Shown: positions 38,742-49,276, counted from the first letter of the stretch. The stretch is 64,000 bases of DNA from Legionella worsleiensis (GCF_001467535.1 NZ_LNZC01000006.1:29467-93466); one strand, 5' to 3'. Notes: generated from the letters alone by a model not told the origin. A program made the numbers and translations.

Positions 38742-40337
38742 TTAAACAGTGGGTGCTTTAGTCGCATTTTTAACGCAGAGTGCCTCAACAAAGTCAGTTA
38801 TAGTCTCTACTTCTGAATCAACCAGCTCATTAGCCAAACCGGATTTGATAAACGCTCTTAGTTGATTGCCGAGATTGCCGTTTCTTAAAGCGGGCAGATG
38901 GGCTGCCAAATCAATATCTTCTCCCCTTAAAGCCGATTGCAGGGCTGCAACGGCTTCTTGTTTTTCTGTGAAACTGAATTGAAATGCAGAAAAGAAATTG
39001 CCATAAAGATATTTTTTTGTTTTACCACTAGAATCTTTTAGTGCACCTCGGTTTATCAGGTAACTGTTCAGTAGTGTCTTTATTTCGTGTTCCTTAGGGT
39101 TTAGATTGTTGCCCCAGTGTACTTTTATTCCAGCTGGGGGCGCTTTAAAAACCAGTGCTAATTGTGTATCCGGCAGTACTTCGAAAAGATTAGTGCTCAG
39201 GTCAACGAAAGTGACGTTTTTAGGCAGTGCTGCGAAAGCCCGAGTTAATGCTCTGGCTGTTTGGGTGTATAGACCGTTTGATTGCAAATAGAGGTGAGTT
39301 ACTCCATGAGGGATTGCTGCGAAAATTTGAGCTAGTTGCTTTTCTGATTTTCCACTTAGTCTGTTCCAGTTCAGTGTTAGTGAGGTTACACCTGGCGGTA
39401 TGGATTTGAAGGCTTGGGTTAATTCGCATTCAGATAAGTGCCAAAGTTCGTTACGACTCAAATTCAAGGCGGTTATGCCATTAGGTAGTGCGCTAAAGAG
39501 TTCGACAAGTTCTGCGCCGTGTCTTGTTCCTAAATTATTTCCGGTTAAATCAAGTAGGGCAATGTGTTCAGGCAAATTGGCAAAAGCTTTGGCTAATCGT
39601 GTCGGTGATTTTTGGTTTAGAGTATTCCATTTCAGGTAAAGTTCCTTGATGTGTCGGGGAATCGCAGCAAAGACAGTGGTGAGCTCTTCTTCTGATTTTT
39701 CGGCAAGCCCGTTGTTGCTTAAATCAATGGAGGTGACACTGGCCGGTATTGCCGCCAGGGCTTGAGCCAGTTCAGTGCATGACATAAAGCTTAAGCGGTT
39801 ATAAGTTAAATCGAGAGAGCTGATGCCTGGAGGAATTGCTTTAAAAATTCGTGCGAGTTCTTCACCTGTTTTGTATCCCAGAGCATTAAATCCTAAATTA
39901 AGCGAGGTCACATTGACTGGAATAGCCGCCAAAGCGTTTGCTAAGTGCTCATCGGATTTTTTTCCCAGCATGTTGCCGGTCAAATTCAGAGAAATAATAC
40001 TGGCAGGGATTGCACCTAAAACCAGGGTTAATTCATTTTTCGGCAGAGTACCAAGTTCATTAAGAGTCAAATCCAGTGAGATAATGTTGGCAGGAATTTT
40101 TGCGAGGAATTGAGCTAATTCTGTCCCTGATTTATCAGCGAGGTTATTTTTTTTCAGGTCAAGAGTACGGATGTTGGCAGAAATTGCGGTAAAAATTTCA
40201 GCTATTTTTTCCAAAGGCAAGCCCCCAAGTCCAGTGCTTTGCAAACTAAGCAAAGTCGCAGGAGCGGGCATGTGTGTTATGGCTTGGGCTAGATCGATGC
40301 CTGGTTTTTTGCGAAAAAACTCTATCTTCTGACGCAT
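38742..40337 (-). CDS. Leucine-rich-repeat protein, candidate Dot/Icm effector (paralogue B)
   Basis: 531 residues with about 13 tandem 29-residue leucine-rich repeats (residues about 20-405), for example AIPVNVTSLNLGFNALGYKT and AIPASVTSIDLSNNGLAEKS. The C-terminal domain (about 405-531) shares FSAFQFSFTEKQEAVAALQS and HLPALRNGNLGNQLR with paralogue A. It has about four repeats more than its partner, consistent with unit gain or loss by slippage or recombination. It is 83 bases upstream of paralogue A on the same strand. A host-directed role is inferred from family membership; no specific target is visible. Confidence 0.87.
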   Translation of the reverse strand: MRQKIEFFRKKPGIDLAQAITHMPAPATLLSLQSTGLGGLPLEKIAEIFTAISANIRTLDLKKNNLADKSGTELAQFLAKIPANIISLDLTLNELGTLPKNELTLVLGAIPASIISLNLTGNMLGKKSDEHLANALAAIPVNVTSLNLGFNALGYKTGEELARIFKAIPPGISSLDLTYNRLSFMSCTELAQALAAIPASVTSIDLSNNGLAEKSEEELTTVFAAIPRHIKELYLKWNTLNQKSPTRLAKAFANLPEHIALLDLTGNNLGTRHGAELVELFSALPNGITALNLSRNELWHLSECELTQAFKSIPPGVTSLTLNWNRLSGKSEKQLAQIFAAIPHGVTHLYLQSNGLYTQTARALTRAFAALPKNVTFVDLSTNLFEVLPDTQLALVFKAPPAGIKVHWGNNLNPKEHEIKTLLNSYLINRGALKDSSGKTKKYLYGNFFSAFQFSFTEKQEAVAALQSALRGEDIDLAAHLPALRNGNLGNQLRAFIKSGLANELVDSEVETITDFVEALCVKNATKAPTV

Positions 40338-40559
40338 AATAATACCTTGTTTTAACCTTCAATGGGTTTGTCTGGTTTTTATTTTATCATAACCGTTATT
40401 TTATTTTCACTTTATCTTGATAGCTGTCTTTTTAAGGGCGCATTTTTTTGTTAAAAACCGGGGCTTTTTGCAGGATGGCTTCACTTGGTGATGCCTTCTC
40501 TCTGTCCAATTAGTTAGTTTTGGGGTATATTCCCGCGAAGTTCATTCTAAGGGTTTTTT

Positions 40560-41426
40560 ATGATTCACAGTATGACTGCTTTTGCGCGAACACAAAAACA
40601 GACTGATTCAGGTACTTTATGTTGGGAAATCAGATCGGTTAATCACCGTTATCTCGATGTTTCTTTTCGCTTGCCTGAAGCATTTCGATTTTTGGAAACC
40701 AGTTTAAGAGGTGCGCTCAAAGACAAGATTCACAGAGGAAAACTGGAGTGTCAGTTAAAATATCAAGACACAAGTAGTGATAATCAGTCTATGCTTATAA
40801 ATAAGGGTGTCGTTAATGCGCTACTGGGATTAAGTGACGCATTATCTGCTAATTATCAACTGGCTAACGATATGACCGTGAGTCAGGTGCTGGCATGGCC
40901 GGGTGCGGTTCAGACAGGTCAACTGGATATTGAACTTTTGGAAAAGCTGGCAGTTGGGGCATTTCATGAGGCTGTAGAACAGTTGTTTCATGTTCGTTCT
41001 ACAGAAGGGAGTGCGTTGAAAAAGCATGTTGAAGAGCGTTTGGACGCTTTAGACCAGGAAATTTTAAAGGCCAGGGCAGTGGTTGGGAATATGGCAAGTC
41101 AGACTAAAGACAAACTGCTTACTCGCCTAAACGCACTTCAACTCGAGGTAGCGGAACAGCGGATTGAACAGGAAATTGCCATGCTTTTGACTAAAATGGA
41201 TGTAAGCGAAGAACTTGATCGCCTGCAAACACATACCACTGAGGTCAGGCGAGCCTTGAATATCGATAAGGTCGCAGGAAGAAGACTTGATTTTTTAATG
41301 CAGGAACTAAACAGAGAGGCTAATACTTTAAGCTCCAAGTCTGATTCAGTGGACTTAACCCAAAGTGCAGTTGAAATGAAAGTATTAATTGAGCAAATGC
41401 GTGAGCAAATACAAAATATTGAGTGA
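40560..41426 (+). CDS. yicC: YicC family endoribonuclease-like protein
   Basis: Conserved bacterial protein; E. coli YicC has been reported as an RNase acting on the RyhB small RNA. The N-terminal family motif [20 protein letters not shown] and [19 protein letters not shown] are diagnostic, as is the C-terminal [21 protein letters not shown]. 288 residues is normal. It is coupled to gmk, whose possible GTG start overlaps its stop, the usual yicC-gmk pairing. Separation from rph by the LRR genes suggests those were inserted. Confidence 0.94.
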   Translation: MIHSMTAFARTQKQTDSGTLCWEIRSVNHRYLDVSFRLPEAFRFLETSLRGALKDKIHRGKLECQLKYQDTSSDNQSMLINKGVVNALLGLSDALSANYQLANDMTVSQVLAWPGAVQTGQLDIELLEKLAVGAFHEAVEQLFHVRSTEGSALKKHVEERLDALDQEILKARAVVGNMASQTKDKLLTRLNALQLEVAEQRIEQEIAMLLTKMDVSEELDRLQTHTTEVRRALNIDKVAGRRLDFLMQELNREANTLSSKSDSVDLTQSAVEMKVLIEQMREQIQNIE

Positions 41427-41431
41427 GTACT

Positions 41432-42061
41432 ATGGTTGGTCATTATTCCGGTAATTTATATATAGTAGCAGCGCCCTCAGGTGGCGGCAAAACCAGTTTG
41501 GTGCGTCATTTGATCGCCAATTTAAACGATATAGAAGTATCCATCTCTCATACTACTCGCCCCATGCGGCCTGGAGAGCAAGATGGGGTTGATTATTTTT
41601 TTGTCAATGAACCTGAGTTTGTGGCAATGATAGAAGACAATGCCTTTATAGAGCATGCCAAAGTATACAATCATTTTTACGGTACATCGGTTGCTCAAAT
41701 TACCCGGAGATTACAGCAGGGTATTGATATTGTTTTGGACATAGACTGGCAAGGCGCTCAACAAATACGCCATACTTTTCCTGATGCAGTCAGTATTTTT
41801 ATCGTTCCTCCCTCGCTGGAGGAGTTAAAAAACCGATTGATGAACAGGCGCCAGGATAACGATGAAGTCATCAGTGAACGAATGATTAAGGCTCAAGATG
41901 AACTAAGTCATTATCCTGAATTTGACTATCTGATAGTTAACGATACCTTTGAGCATGCGGCCATGGATTTGAGAACTATTGTGATGGCGGATAGACTGCG
42001 AATTGAGCGGCAGGTAAATAAACAATCAAAATTGCTTTCATTCCTGATGTCATCGCAGTAA
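41432..42061 (+). CDS. gmk: Guanylate kinase
   Basis: Phosphorylates GMP to GDP. The P-loop is [10 protein letters not shown], followed by [21 protein letters not shown], the GMP-binding motif, [13 protein letters not shown] and [11 protein letters not shown]. 209 residues from ATG 41432. A GTG at 41423 overlapping the yicC stop would add three residues and is also possible; there is no strong ribosome-binding site for either. It leads into rpoZ and spoT, an order conserved in many gammaproteobacteria that couples guanine nucleotide supply with (p)ppGpp control. Confidence 0.96.
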   Translation: MVGHYSGNLYIVAAPSGGGKTSLVRHLIANLNDIEVSISHTTRPMRPGEQDGVDYFFVNEPEFVAMIEDNAFIEHAKVYNHFYGTSVAQITRRLQQGIDIVLDIDWQGAQQIRHTFPDAVSIFIVPPSLEELKNRLMNRRQDNDEVISERMIKAQDELSHYPEFDYLIVNDTFEHAAMDLRTIVMADRLRIERQVNKQSKLLSFLMSSQ

Positions 42062-42195
42062 AATAAGGGATTTAGGCCAGAAACAAGCAGTATTTTTGTT
42101 GCTTCATGGTGCCATTTTGTGAATGACCGGGTCAGTTTAAACCATGGTCGATATGGTGCTTGATCAACTTGTTCTTTAATTTAAGGGTGAATTTT

Positions 42196-42399
42196 ATGGC
42201 ACGAGTTACAGTAGAAGATTGTTTAGAGCATGTTGCGAATCGATTTGAACTGGTTATGGTCGCTACAAAGCGGGCACGACAAATTGCAGTTCGTGGTGAT
42301 CAACCCATGGTTGAATGGGAAAATGACAAACCGACTGTTGTTGCTTTGCGAGAAATTGCAGAAGGTTATGTTACTGCTGATATTCTCGATAAAGAGTAG
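42196..42399 (+). CDS. rpoZ: RNA polymerase omega subunit
   Basis: Small subunit that stabilises beta-prime and forms part of a ppGpp-binding site on RNA polymerase. I place the start at ATG 42196 (67 residues, [20 protein letters not shown]), preceded by AAGGGTGA; the upstream in-frame ATG at 42160 would add a non-homologous tail. [15 protein letters not shown] and [13 protein letters not shown] are typical. 67 residues is shorter than the 91 of E. coli, lacking the variable C-terminal tail. Confidence 0.95.
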   Translation: MARVTVEDCLEHVANRFELVMVATKRARQIAVRGDQPMVEWENDKPTVVALREIAEGYVTADILDKE

Positions 42400-42534
42400 A
42401 CGATTTTTTTGACTTTGCAGTAAGAGGATTTATCCTTTAAATACATACTTCTTGAAGCACGAGTTGCGGTATTGTTGCAAAGCTCAGAAAAAACAGGCAA
42501 AGCACAAACGTAACTTGGGCAATGAGAGGTATTA

Positions 42535-44691
42535 ATGGCCATGTTGGACATTAGGGAGCACTGCGTGAGCTACTTTAAAGAGCTCGATGAAGAGCTTAAA
42601 TGCTATCTTGAGCAGTCACAAATTGAAAAATGTTACCAAGCCTATGTGGTTGCTGAAAAAGCACATCATGGTCAAATGCGCCGTTCCGGCGAGCCTTACA
42701 TCACTCATCCCGTTGCTGCAGCTTTAATTCTGGCCAGAATGCGTTTGGATTATCAAACCATTATGGCGACGTTGCTGCATGATGTTGTAGAAGATACGTC
42801 CATCAGCAAAGAAGATTTGACTTTGCAATTTGGGGAAGACGTCACTGCATTGGTTGATGGGGTAACCAAATTAACCAAAATAAAATTTGAATCCAAAGCA
42901 GAAGCTCAAGCAGAGAATTTTCGAAAGATGGTTCTTGCTATGGTTAAAGACATTCGTGTCATTATCGTGAAGCTGGCAGACCGCCTTCACAACATGCGTA
43001 CTTTAGGCTCTATGCCCTCTGCCAAGCGCAGACGAATTGCCATAGAAACATTGGAAATTTATGCGCCCATAGCCAATAGACTGGGTATGCATTCAATTTA
43101 TGTAGGCCTTGAGGATTTAGGATTTCAGGCTTTGTATCCCATGCGTTACAGAGCCATCAAATCTGCAGTGGAAAAATCACGTGGAAATCGAAAAGAGTTA
43201 ACCCAGACCATAGAAAACGATTTGCAACATGCTCTTGCCCAGCTAAAAATTCCTTATGAACAGGTATTTGGCAGACAAAAACATTTGTACAGCATTTACC
43301 GTAAAATGCGCCAAAAAAAGGCTTCTTTTACCGAAATTACTGATGTTTTTGCTTTTCGTGTGATAACCGACGACATTGATTCCTGTTATCGGATTTTGGG
43401 AGCCTTGCATTGTACTTACAAACCCGTTCCTCAAAGGTTTAAAGATTATATAGGCATTCCTAAAGCCAATGGATATCAATCCTTGCATACGACTTTATTT
43501 GGTCCTTTTGGCGTTCCTTTGGAAGTTCAGATTCGAACTCGGGAAATGGATAAAGTGGCCGATAACGGTGTTGCAGCCCACTGGATATATAAATCATCCG
43601 GCCTTGAAGTCAATGAAGCGCAATTGCGCGCCAGGGAATGGGTGCAGAGTCTTTTGGAAATGCAGCGCAGCACTGGAAATTCACTTGAATTTATTGAAAA
43701 CGTAAAAATTGATTTATTCCCGGATGAAGTTTATGTGTTTACTCCTAAAGGGCACATCATGGAATTACCTAAAGGAGCTACTCCAGTTGATTTTGCTTAC
43801 ACAGTTCATTCGGGAGTAGGAAATAGTTGCGTTGCTGCTAAAGTAAACCGAAGACTTGTGCCACTTAGTATTCCTTTGTCAAATGGTCAGACAGTTGAAA
43901 TTATTACTGCCCCGGGTGCTCACCCTAATCCGGCCTGGTTGAATTTTGTGGTTACGGGTAAAGCTCGTTCAAATATTCGTCATTTCCTGAAGAGTCAACA
44001 ACATGCTGAATCCATAGTATTGGGTAAGCGCTTGTTAGAACAGTCACTAAACGAATTGGCCAGTGATTATGCCAAGATCCCCCCTGAATCGTTAAATGCA
44101 TTACTAAACGATCTGCATTACAAGACAGTCGATGATCTGCTCTATGCTATAGGCATAGGCAATCAAATGGCTATGGTTATTGCCAAGCGTCTGGTTGTCA
44201 CTCAAGATGCCAACGAACTGGATAAAGTCAGTAAAACTCATCCCTTGGCAATCAAGGGAACCGAGGGTATGGTCGTGCATTTTGGTGAGTGTTGCCAGCC
44301 AATTCCCGGGGATAATATTGTTGGAAAATTCCAGCAAGGCAGGGGTATTATTGTGCATGCCAGTGATTGCGATTCTGTGCACAGTTCACGCAGCCATCCA
44401 GAGCAGTTTATTGCATTACGCTGGGATGAGCAGGTGCAAGGTGAATACTGGGTTGATATCACCGTTGATGTTGCCAATGAGCGAGGTGTTTTGGCTGCTT
44501 TGGCCACTGCCATATCTGAAGCCGACTCGAATATCGGTAATATTAATGTTGATCCCAGAGATGGCAGACATAATGCTGTAACGTTTTCAATTAGTGTTAC
44601 AGACCGCACTCATTTGGCGCGAGTGATGCGCCGTTTGCGATCCAACAAAGTGGTTTTGCGTTTGTATAGAAAAAAACAAGGGGATAATTAA
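42535..44691 (+). CDS. spoT: Bifunctional (p)ppGpp synthetase/hydrolase SpoT
   Basis: Controls the stringent alarmone. The HD hydrolase domain (about 40-195) keeps its metal motif LLHDVVEDT (about 80-88), so hydrolysis should be active. The synthetase domain includes [20 protein letters not shown] (about 303-322) and [14 protein letters not shown] (about 395-455, [20 protein letters not shown]), a helical/zinc-finger part and a C-terminal ACT domain (about 645-718, [20 protein letters not shown]) complete it. 718 residues is typical. In Legionella SpoT links fatty-acid stress to transmissive differentiation (known for the genus). ridA begins inside its stop codon. Confidence 0.97.
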   Translation: MAMLDIREHCVSYFKELDEELKCYLEQSQIEKCYQAYVVAEKAHHGQMRRSGEPYITHPVAAALILARMRLDYQTIMATLLHDVVEDTSISKEDLTLQFGEDVTALVDGVTKLTKIKFESKAEAQAENFRKMVLAMVKDIRVIIVKLADRLHNMRTLGSMPSAKRRRIAIETLEIYAPIANRLGMHSIYVGLEDLGFQALYPMRYRAIKSAVEKSRGNRKELTQTIENDLQHALAQLKIPYEQVFGRQKHLYSIYRKMRQKKASFTEITDVFAFRVITDDIDSCYRILGALHCTYKPVPQRFKDYIGIPKANGYQSLHTTLFGPFGVPLEVQIRTREMDKVADNGVAAHWIYKSSGLEVNEAQLRAREWVQSLLEMQRSTGNSLEFIENVKIDLFPDEVYVFTPKGHIMELPKGATPVDFAYTVHSGVGNSCVAAKVNRRLVPLSIPLSNGQTVEIITAPGAHPNPAWLNFVVTGKARSNIRHFLKSQQHAESIVLGKRLLEQSLNELASDYAKIPPESLNALLNDLHYKTVDDLLYAIGIGNQMAMVIAKRLVVTQDANELDKVSKTHPLAIKGTEGMVVHFGECCQPIPGDNIVGKFQQGRGIIVHASDCDSVHSSRSHPEQFIALRWDEQVQGEYWVDITVDVANERGVLAALATAISEADSNIGNINVDPRDGRHNAVTFSISVTDRTHLARVMRRLRSNKVVLRLYRKKQGDN

Positions 44692-45080
44692 TGCAAGCAA
44701 TTCATACCCAATTGGCACCTGAAGCCATTGGTACCTACAGTCAGGCAATTTGTTGTGGGCAAACAGTTTATCTTTCAGGACAAATTCCATTGGATCCTGA
44801 AACCATGCAATTGTGCAGTGAAGACATTAAATTGCAGATAACGCAGGTTTTAGAAAATTTAAATGCCGTGTGTGAAGCTGCGGGCGGCAGTTTGGCGCAG
44901 ATAGTAAAACTGAATGTGTATCTGACCGATTTGACCCATTTTCCCTTGATTAACGATGCAATGAGTCGTTATTTTAAGGCACCTTATCCTGCCAGAGCTG
45001 CCATAGGTGTTTCGGCCTTGCCACGAGGTGCAAAGGTTGAAATGGATGGAGTGATGGTTTTACCCTCCGCTCAAAGTTAA
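44691..45080 (+). CDS. ridA: RidA family enamine/imine deaminase
   Basis: Hydrolyses reactive 2-aminoacrylate and related intermediates made by PLP enzymes. The 129-residue protein matches YjgF/YER057c/UK114: [28 protein letters not shown], and the signature [20 protein letters not shown] with the substrate-binding arginine and the conserved Glu. It overlaps the spoT stop by one base, an arrangement conserved in several gammaproteobacteria. Confidence 0.95.
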   Translation: MQAIHTQLAPEAIGTYSQAICCGQTVYLSGQIPLDPETMQLCSEDIKLQITQVLENLNAVCEAAGGSLAQIVKLNVYLTDLTHFPLINDAMSRYFKAPYPARAAIGVSALPRGAKVEMDGVMVLPSAQS

Positions 45081-45084
45081 TGAA

Positions 45085-45582
45085 ATGAACGACAGCCATT
45101 ACGCCCGAGCAGGGCGTGTGATGTTTTTGCTTGCCTGGATTATCCTTTTTGCGGGTTTGTTTTTATTTTTTTACTATTATGATAAATCGGATAGCACTGT
45201 TTATGCAGCCAATCACAGTGAGTACATACTCAGTGCCGATAAAAATGGTCATTACAGGATTCAAGGCCGGATCAATGAATTTCCGGTAGAGTTTTTGGTA
45301 GATACTGGCGCAACATATGTTGCCATACCTGAAAATGTAGCAAACCGATTAAACATTAAAGGACGATATCCACTGACTATATCAACGGCTAATGGTCAAA
45401 TTACCGGCTCTTTGACTCGTTTGCAAAAGTTGTCATTTGGATCCTTTGAGCTCAATGATATTAAAGCGGTAATTATTCCAGGTGATGATAAAGATACTGT
45501 TTTATTAGGAATGAATGTATTATCACAGTTTAATATAGCTCAGGAAGAAAATCGGTTGGTGCTCAGGCGACGAGTAAAATAG
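45085..45582 (+). CDS. Membrane-anchored retropepsin-like aspartic protease
   Basis: Single-transmembrane protein (helix about 12-32) with a periplasmic retroviral-type aspartic protease domain of the TIGR02281 clan AA group. The catalytic motif is EFLVDTGATYVAIP with Asp73, and the domain ends LLGMNVLSQFNIAQEENRLVLR, typical of this family. Such proteins dimerise to form one active site. 165 residues is normal. The start lies four bases after ridA, so it is the last gene of the gmk-rpoZ-spoT-ridA run. The substrate is unknown. Confidence 0.88.
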   Translation: MNDSHYARAGRVMFLLAWIILFAGLFLFFYYYDKSDSTVYAANHSEYILSADKNGHYRIQGRINEFPVEFLVDTGATYVAIPENVANRLNIKGRYPLTISTANGQITGSLTRLQKLSFGSFELNDIKAVIIPGDDKDTVLLGMNVLSQFNIAQEENRLVLRRRVK

Positions 45583-45732
45583 TTAATGTTTGGTGAACTG
45601 TTTGCGTAGTGCGTCTTTGTTTTGGGTGTTTCCTGAGTATCCAGAGGTATCTAACCACGAATCTGCGAACTTGGATTGGGCAAAATGCGATAATTTGCAT
45701 TCAAGAACATGATGCCTACTTAGGAAGATGGC
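45583..45732 (-). pseudogene. Possible gene remnant (49-codon open frame without a start)
   Basis: The minus strand of this gap reads open from 45732 to a TAA at 45583-45585 with a coding-like product including HVLECKLSHFAQSKFADSW and ALRKQFTKH. No ATG, GTG or TTG start with a ribosome-binding site precedes it, and an in-frame stop lies directly upstream. It looks like the tail of a decayed gene, but chance cannot be excluded. Confidence 0.28.
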
Positions 45733-45801
45733 TCACAGAACAGGTATAGTATTGCCTGAAAGGCAAGAGGCATCATCCACAATTTAATATAGAGTTTATT
45801 T

Positions 45802-47649
45802 ATGAGTATTATTTCGCTTAATAGTGCCACCCTCATTGTTGCTGGTAATAAAATACTGGATCAGGCTGATTTACAAATTCAACCTCAAGACAGAATTGCT
45901 TTGGTTGGGCGTAATGGCGCAGGCAAATCGACCTTATTGAAATTGTTACAAGGTGACAGTGTTCTTGATAGTGGACAAATGCAGCAGCTATCGGGATTAA
46001 AAATAGCAGGCTTAATTCAGGAAGTTCCTGTTACCGGAGATGAGTCTGTTTATCATTTCCTGGTTAAAAGTCTGGGTGAAGTGGGGGAGGTGTTGACTCG
46101 CTTTCATGAGCTTACCCAACAAAACGATATGGATAAACTGGCATTAATTCAGCAGCAAATGGATAACCTGAATGCTTGGGATCTTCTGCCTAAAATTGAA
46201 ACCATGGCAAGCCGCCTGGGCATTACCATCAACGAAGAAATGGCCAGTTTATCAGGTGGGATGAAACGCCGGGTTTTGTTAGGTGCAGCCTTATTAGCCT
46301 CCCCTGATGTTCTTTTGCTTGATGAGCCAACAAACCATTTGGATATAGAGGCTATTGAATGGCTTGAGTCCTATTTAAAAACATTTAATGGCAGCGTGGT
46401 GGTGGTCACCCACGACAGAGAGTTTTTAAGCCAGGTTGCAAATCGCATCGTTGAGATAGACAGAGGAAAACTTTACTTTCATGAGTGTGATTATGAAACC
46501 TATCTGGATAGACGAGAAACCATCCGCTTGAGTGAGCAAAAGCATAATGATCTTTTTGATAAAAAATTGGCTGAAGAAGAAACCTGGATACGCACAGGCA
46601 TCAAAGCCAGGCGTACTCGTAATGAAGGGCGTGTTCGTGCTCTTAAGGCACTAAGAGAAGAATATAAAGCCCGCCGCAATCAGTTGGGTACGGTTAAGTC
46701 CCTGACCCTTGATGTGACTCGCTCAGGCTCCCTGGTGATAGAGGCTACAAAAGTAAATTATTCTATTGGTAACAAGCAGTTAATAAAGGATTTTTCCTTG
46801 TTGTTGACTCGTGGCGACAAGCTGGGAATAATAGGTCCAAACGGCTGCGGCAAGACAACATTGGTCCGGTTGTTGTTAGGTGAGCTGCAACCGGATTCAG
46901 GAAGTGTCAAACAGGGAACCTCCTTGAATGTTGCCTATTTTGATCAACTTCGTCGCCATCTTTTAGAAGATCAAACGGTGATGTTCAATGTGGGTGATGG
47001 GGCAGATTTTGTAACGATTAATGGCAAACAAAAACATGTAGCCAGTTATTTAAAGGATTTTTTATTTTCCCCTGAGCGCTTTAATCAACCGGTTTCTTCC
47101 TTATCTGGAGGTGAAAGAAACCGATTATTACTGGCTAAACTTTTTGCCAAGCCAGTCAATTTACTGGTTATGGATGAGCCTACCAATGATCTGGATATAG
47201 AAACTTTAGAGCTGTTGGAGCAGATGCTCATGGAATATCCTGGTACGTTGATTTTGATAAGCCATGACAGGGCTTTTATTAATCAGGTAGTAACCAGTGT
47301 CCTTGTTTATGAGGAAGAGGGTAAGTTTAGTGAATTTGTTGGTGGGTATGATGATTATAAAGCGCACAGGAAACAACAGCGAGAAACTGCTGTAAAGGCT
47401 CAGCCAATAAAACGAACAACCAGCGCCACTAAATTGAGTTTTAATGAGCAACGTGAATTGTCAAAACTACCCCAACAAATTGAGGTGCTGGAGAAAAAAA
47501 TTGCAGCCTTGCATCAACAGATGGCTACAGCCGATTTTTATCAGCAAGATGCTCAAACTATTGCGGATGTCACTAAAACACTGGCTAGTGAAGAGGCATT
47601 ATTATCTCAGTATTTTACCCGTTGGGAAGAGCTGGAGGACAGGCAATAA
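45802..47649 (+). CDS. uup: ABC-F family ATPase (Uup-like)
   Basis: Soluble protein with two ABC ATPase domains. First: Walker A GRNGAGKST, signature SLSGGMKRR, Walker B LLLDEPTNHLD. Second: Walker A GPNGCGKTT, signature SLSGGERNR, Walker B LLVMDEPTNDLD. The linker (about 245-300) is charged, and a C-terminal coiled coil (about 545-615) is present, as in Uup. ABC-F proteins act on the ribosome or in DNA stability rather than transport. The C-terminal coiled coil and the DLD in place of HLD in the second Walker B favour Uup over EttA. 615 residues fits. Confidence 0.9.
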   Translation: MSIISLNSATLIVAGNKILDQADLQIQPQDRIALVGRNGAGKSTLLKLLQGDSVLDSGQMQQLSGLKIAGLIQEVPVTGDESVYHFLVKSLGEVGEVLTRFHELTQQNDMDKLALIQQQMDNLNAWDLLPKIETMASRLGITINEEMASLSGGMKRRVLLGAALLASPDVLLLDEPTNHLDIEAIEWLESYLKTFNGSVVVVTHDREFLSQVANRIVEIDRGKLYFHECDYETYLDRRETIRLSEQKHNDLFDKKLAEEETWIRTGIKARRTRNEGRVRALKALREEYKARRNQLGTVKSLTLDVTRSGSLVIEATKVNYSIGNKQLIKDFSLLLTRGDKLGIIGPNGCGKTTLVRLLLGELQPDSGSVKQGTSLNVAYFDQLRRHLLEDQTVMFNVGDGADFVTINGKQKHVASYLKDFLFSPERFNQPVSSLSGGERNRLLLAKLFAKPVNLLVMDEPTNDLDIETLELLEQMLMEYPGTLILISHDRAFINQVVTSVLVYEEEGKFSEFVGGYDDYKAHRKQQRETAVKAQPIKRTTSATKLSFNEQRELSKLPQQIEVLEKKIAALHQQMATADFYQQDAQTIADVTKTLASEEALLSQYFTRWEELEDRQ

Positions 47650-47763
47650 GCGCAGCATATTGACTCCTGTACTGATTCGGGTATTTTTGGTAAACCCTGA
47701 AGGGGTTTCTGTTGAAACATTTGAATCTCGTGTTATGTTTTACTCTGGATTAAAGGATCAGAA

Positions 47764-48177
47764 ATGTTATTAACTTTAGCTCTTGTTGTTTTTTCTGCGG
47801 CCATAATGATTTTATTTTCTCAGGAATTTATTGCAATTTTTAAGAAAATTATGGCAATTAAAGGAGCTAAACTCCTGCTGCCCTTGTTTTTTGGTTCCTG
47901 GCTGGCACTTGAATTTGATTATTGGTTTTTGTGGGGCATTTATTATTACAAAGAGATGCTTCATGAGGTAGTTACTTTTTGTTCTCATTTGTTTTCTATA
48001 TCTTCATATTCTTATTCTGTCTTTTCCATCATTTTTTTAAGCCTGTTTTCGGTTATTCCTGTAGTGTTACTTGATTGGTATCACATGAAAAAAACATTCA
48101 AACATTATGAATACCCTTATTTGACCAGTGCTTTGATCTGGATCTGTACCGCTATAGTCTTTGTTGTTGTGCCCTGA
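47764..48177 (+). CDS. Hypothetical inner-membrane protein
   Basis: Family not recognised. The 137-residue hydrophobic protein has about four likely transmembrane segments: 2-24 (LLTLALVVFSAAIMILFSQ), about 36-60, about 72-100 and about 115-135. It is rich in Phe, Tyr, Trp, Leu and Ile with few charges, apart from a short cytoplasmic loop (DWYHMKKTFKHYEYP). No catalytic motifs are visible. It lies between the ABC-F gene and queA, all on the plus strand, with gaps of 114 and 85 bases. The ATG is preceded by AAGGATCAGAA, a reasonable ribosome-binding site. Confidence 0.78.
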   Translation: MLLTLALVVFSAAIMILFSQEFIAIFKKIMAIKGAKLLLPLFFGSWLALEFDYWFLWGIYYYKEMLHEVVTFCSHLFSISSYSYSVFSIIFLSLFSVIPVVLLDWYHMKKTFKHYEYPYLTSALIWICTAIVFVVVP

Positions 48178-48262
48178 ACTGACTACTAAGGTGATTTAGT
48201 AATCATGGTTTAATTTGTCTGGTTCGGTGTATAATCTCATCTTTTTATTTTCAGGTTGCCCA

Positions 48263-49276
48263 ATGAATAAGCATGATTTTTATTTTGATTTACCCGAAGA
48301 GTTGATTGCTCAGTATCCTTTACCCGAGAGAAGTGATTCCAGGTTGTTGATTTATAATCGACAATCCGGTGAATATGGACATTATCAATTTAGAGAAATT
48401 GCCGATTTTTTAAATCCGGGTGATTTATTGGTAATGAATGACAGTAAAGTAATTCCTGCACGGCTTTATGGTCATAAATTAACCGGAGGCAAGGTTGAAT
48501 TATTAGTTGAACGAATCACCGGCCCCAACACCTTTTTGGCACACATTAAAGCCAGTAAAGCATTAAAACCTGGTGGCATCATCCAGCTGGAGCAAGGAAA
48601 TCAATTAGAAATACTGGATAGAGACGATGATTTATTTATCTGCAAATCCTCTTTGGAAACCATTAATTTGTTGAATACAGTAGGTCATATCCCTTTGCCG
48701 CCTTATATCAGTCGTAATGATGAAGCTATGGATAAAGATCGTTATCAAACCGTTTACGCAAAACATGAAGGATCCGTCGCAGCGCCTACTGCTGGTCTTC
48801 ATTTTGACGATGCTGTGATTAGTAGTTTGCATGCACGAGGAGTTAATATTGCCTATGTTACACTGCATGTTGGCGCAGGAACGTTCAGGCCAGTACGATG
48901 CGATGATATAAAAGAACATAAAATGCACAGTGAGCAGTATACTGTAACTCCAGAATTATGTGCTGCTGTTCAGGCAACAAAAGCCGCCGGAAACCGAGTG
49001 ATAGCCATAGGTACAACAGCGATGCGAAGTCTGGAAAGTGCAGCTAAAGACGGTGATTTAACGCCTGGAACCAAAGATACCGATATTTTTATTTATCCTG
49101 GCTATCAGTTTAGGGTATGTGATGGTCTGATGACCAATTTCCATTTACCTGAATCGACCTTATTGATGCTGGTTTCTGCGTTTATAGGTCATCAACAAGC
49201 CATGGATCTTTATCAGGAAGCAATCAATAAAAGATACCGCTTTTTTAGTTACGGTGATACAAGTCTGTTAATTTAG
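48263..49276 (+). CDS. queA: S-adenosylmethionine:tRNA ribosyltransferase-isomerase
   Basis: Builds the cyclopentene ring of epoxyqueuosine on tRNA from the ribosyl part of SAM. Motifs are FYFDLPEELIAQYPLPERSD at the N-terminus, VMNDSKVIPARLYGH, the signature GSVAAPTAGLHFDD, YVTLHVGAGTFRPVR, IAIGTTAMRSLES and TNFHLPESTLLMLVSAF. I chose ATG 48263 (337 residues, MNKHDFYFDLP), because the 16 residues upstream in the frame are not family-like. queE is elsewhere in the window. The gene that follows is a degenerate tgt paralogue, not a normal tgt. Confidence 0.97.
   Translation: MNKHDFYFDLPEELIAQYPLPERSDSRLLIYNRQSGEYGHYQFREIADFLNPGDLLVMNDSKVIPARLYGHKLTGGKVELLVERITGPNTFLAHIKASKALKPGGIIQLEQGNQLEILDRDDDLFICKSSLETINLLNTVGHIPLPPYISRNDEAMDKDRYQTVYAKHEGSVAAPTAGLHFDDAVISSLHARGVNIAYVTLHVGAGTFRPVRCDDIKEHKMHSEQYTVTPELCAAVQATKAAGNRVIAIGTTAMRSLESAAKDGDLTPGTKDTDIFIYPGYQFRVCDGLMTNFHLPESTLLMLVSAFIGHQQAMDLYQEAINKRYRFFSYGDTSLLI

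Noticed and set aside
37814..40113. Several plus-strand frames of 60-96 codons across the LRR genes.
   Set aside because: They repeat with the 87-base period of the LRR units on the other strand, so they are antisense shadows of the repeats.
38820..40330. Regular 87-base periodicity in the LRR genes that could suggest a CRISPR array.
   Set aside because: The units are translated in frame into leucine-rich repeats and vary along their length; there are no uniform spacers or cas genes.
44180..44581. A 133-codon alternative frame inside spoT.
   Set aside because: It lies in another frame of an intact, well-conserved spoT and has no family features.
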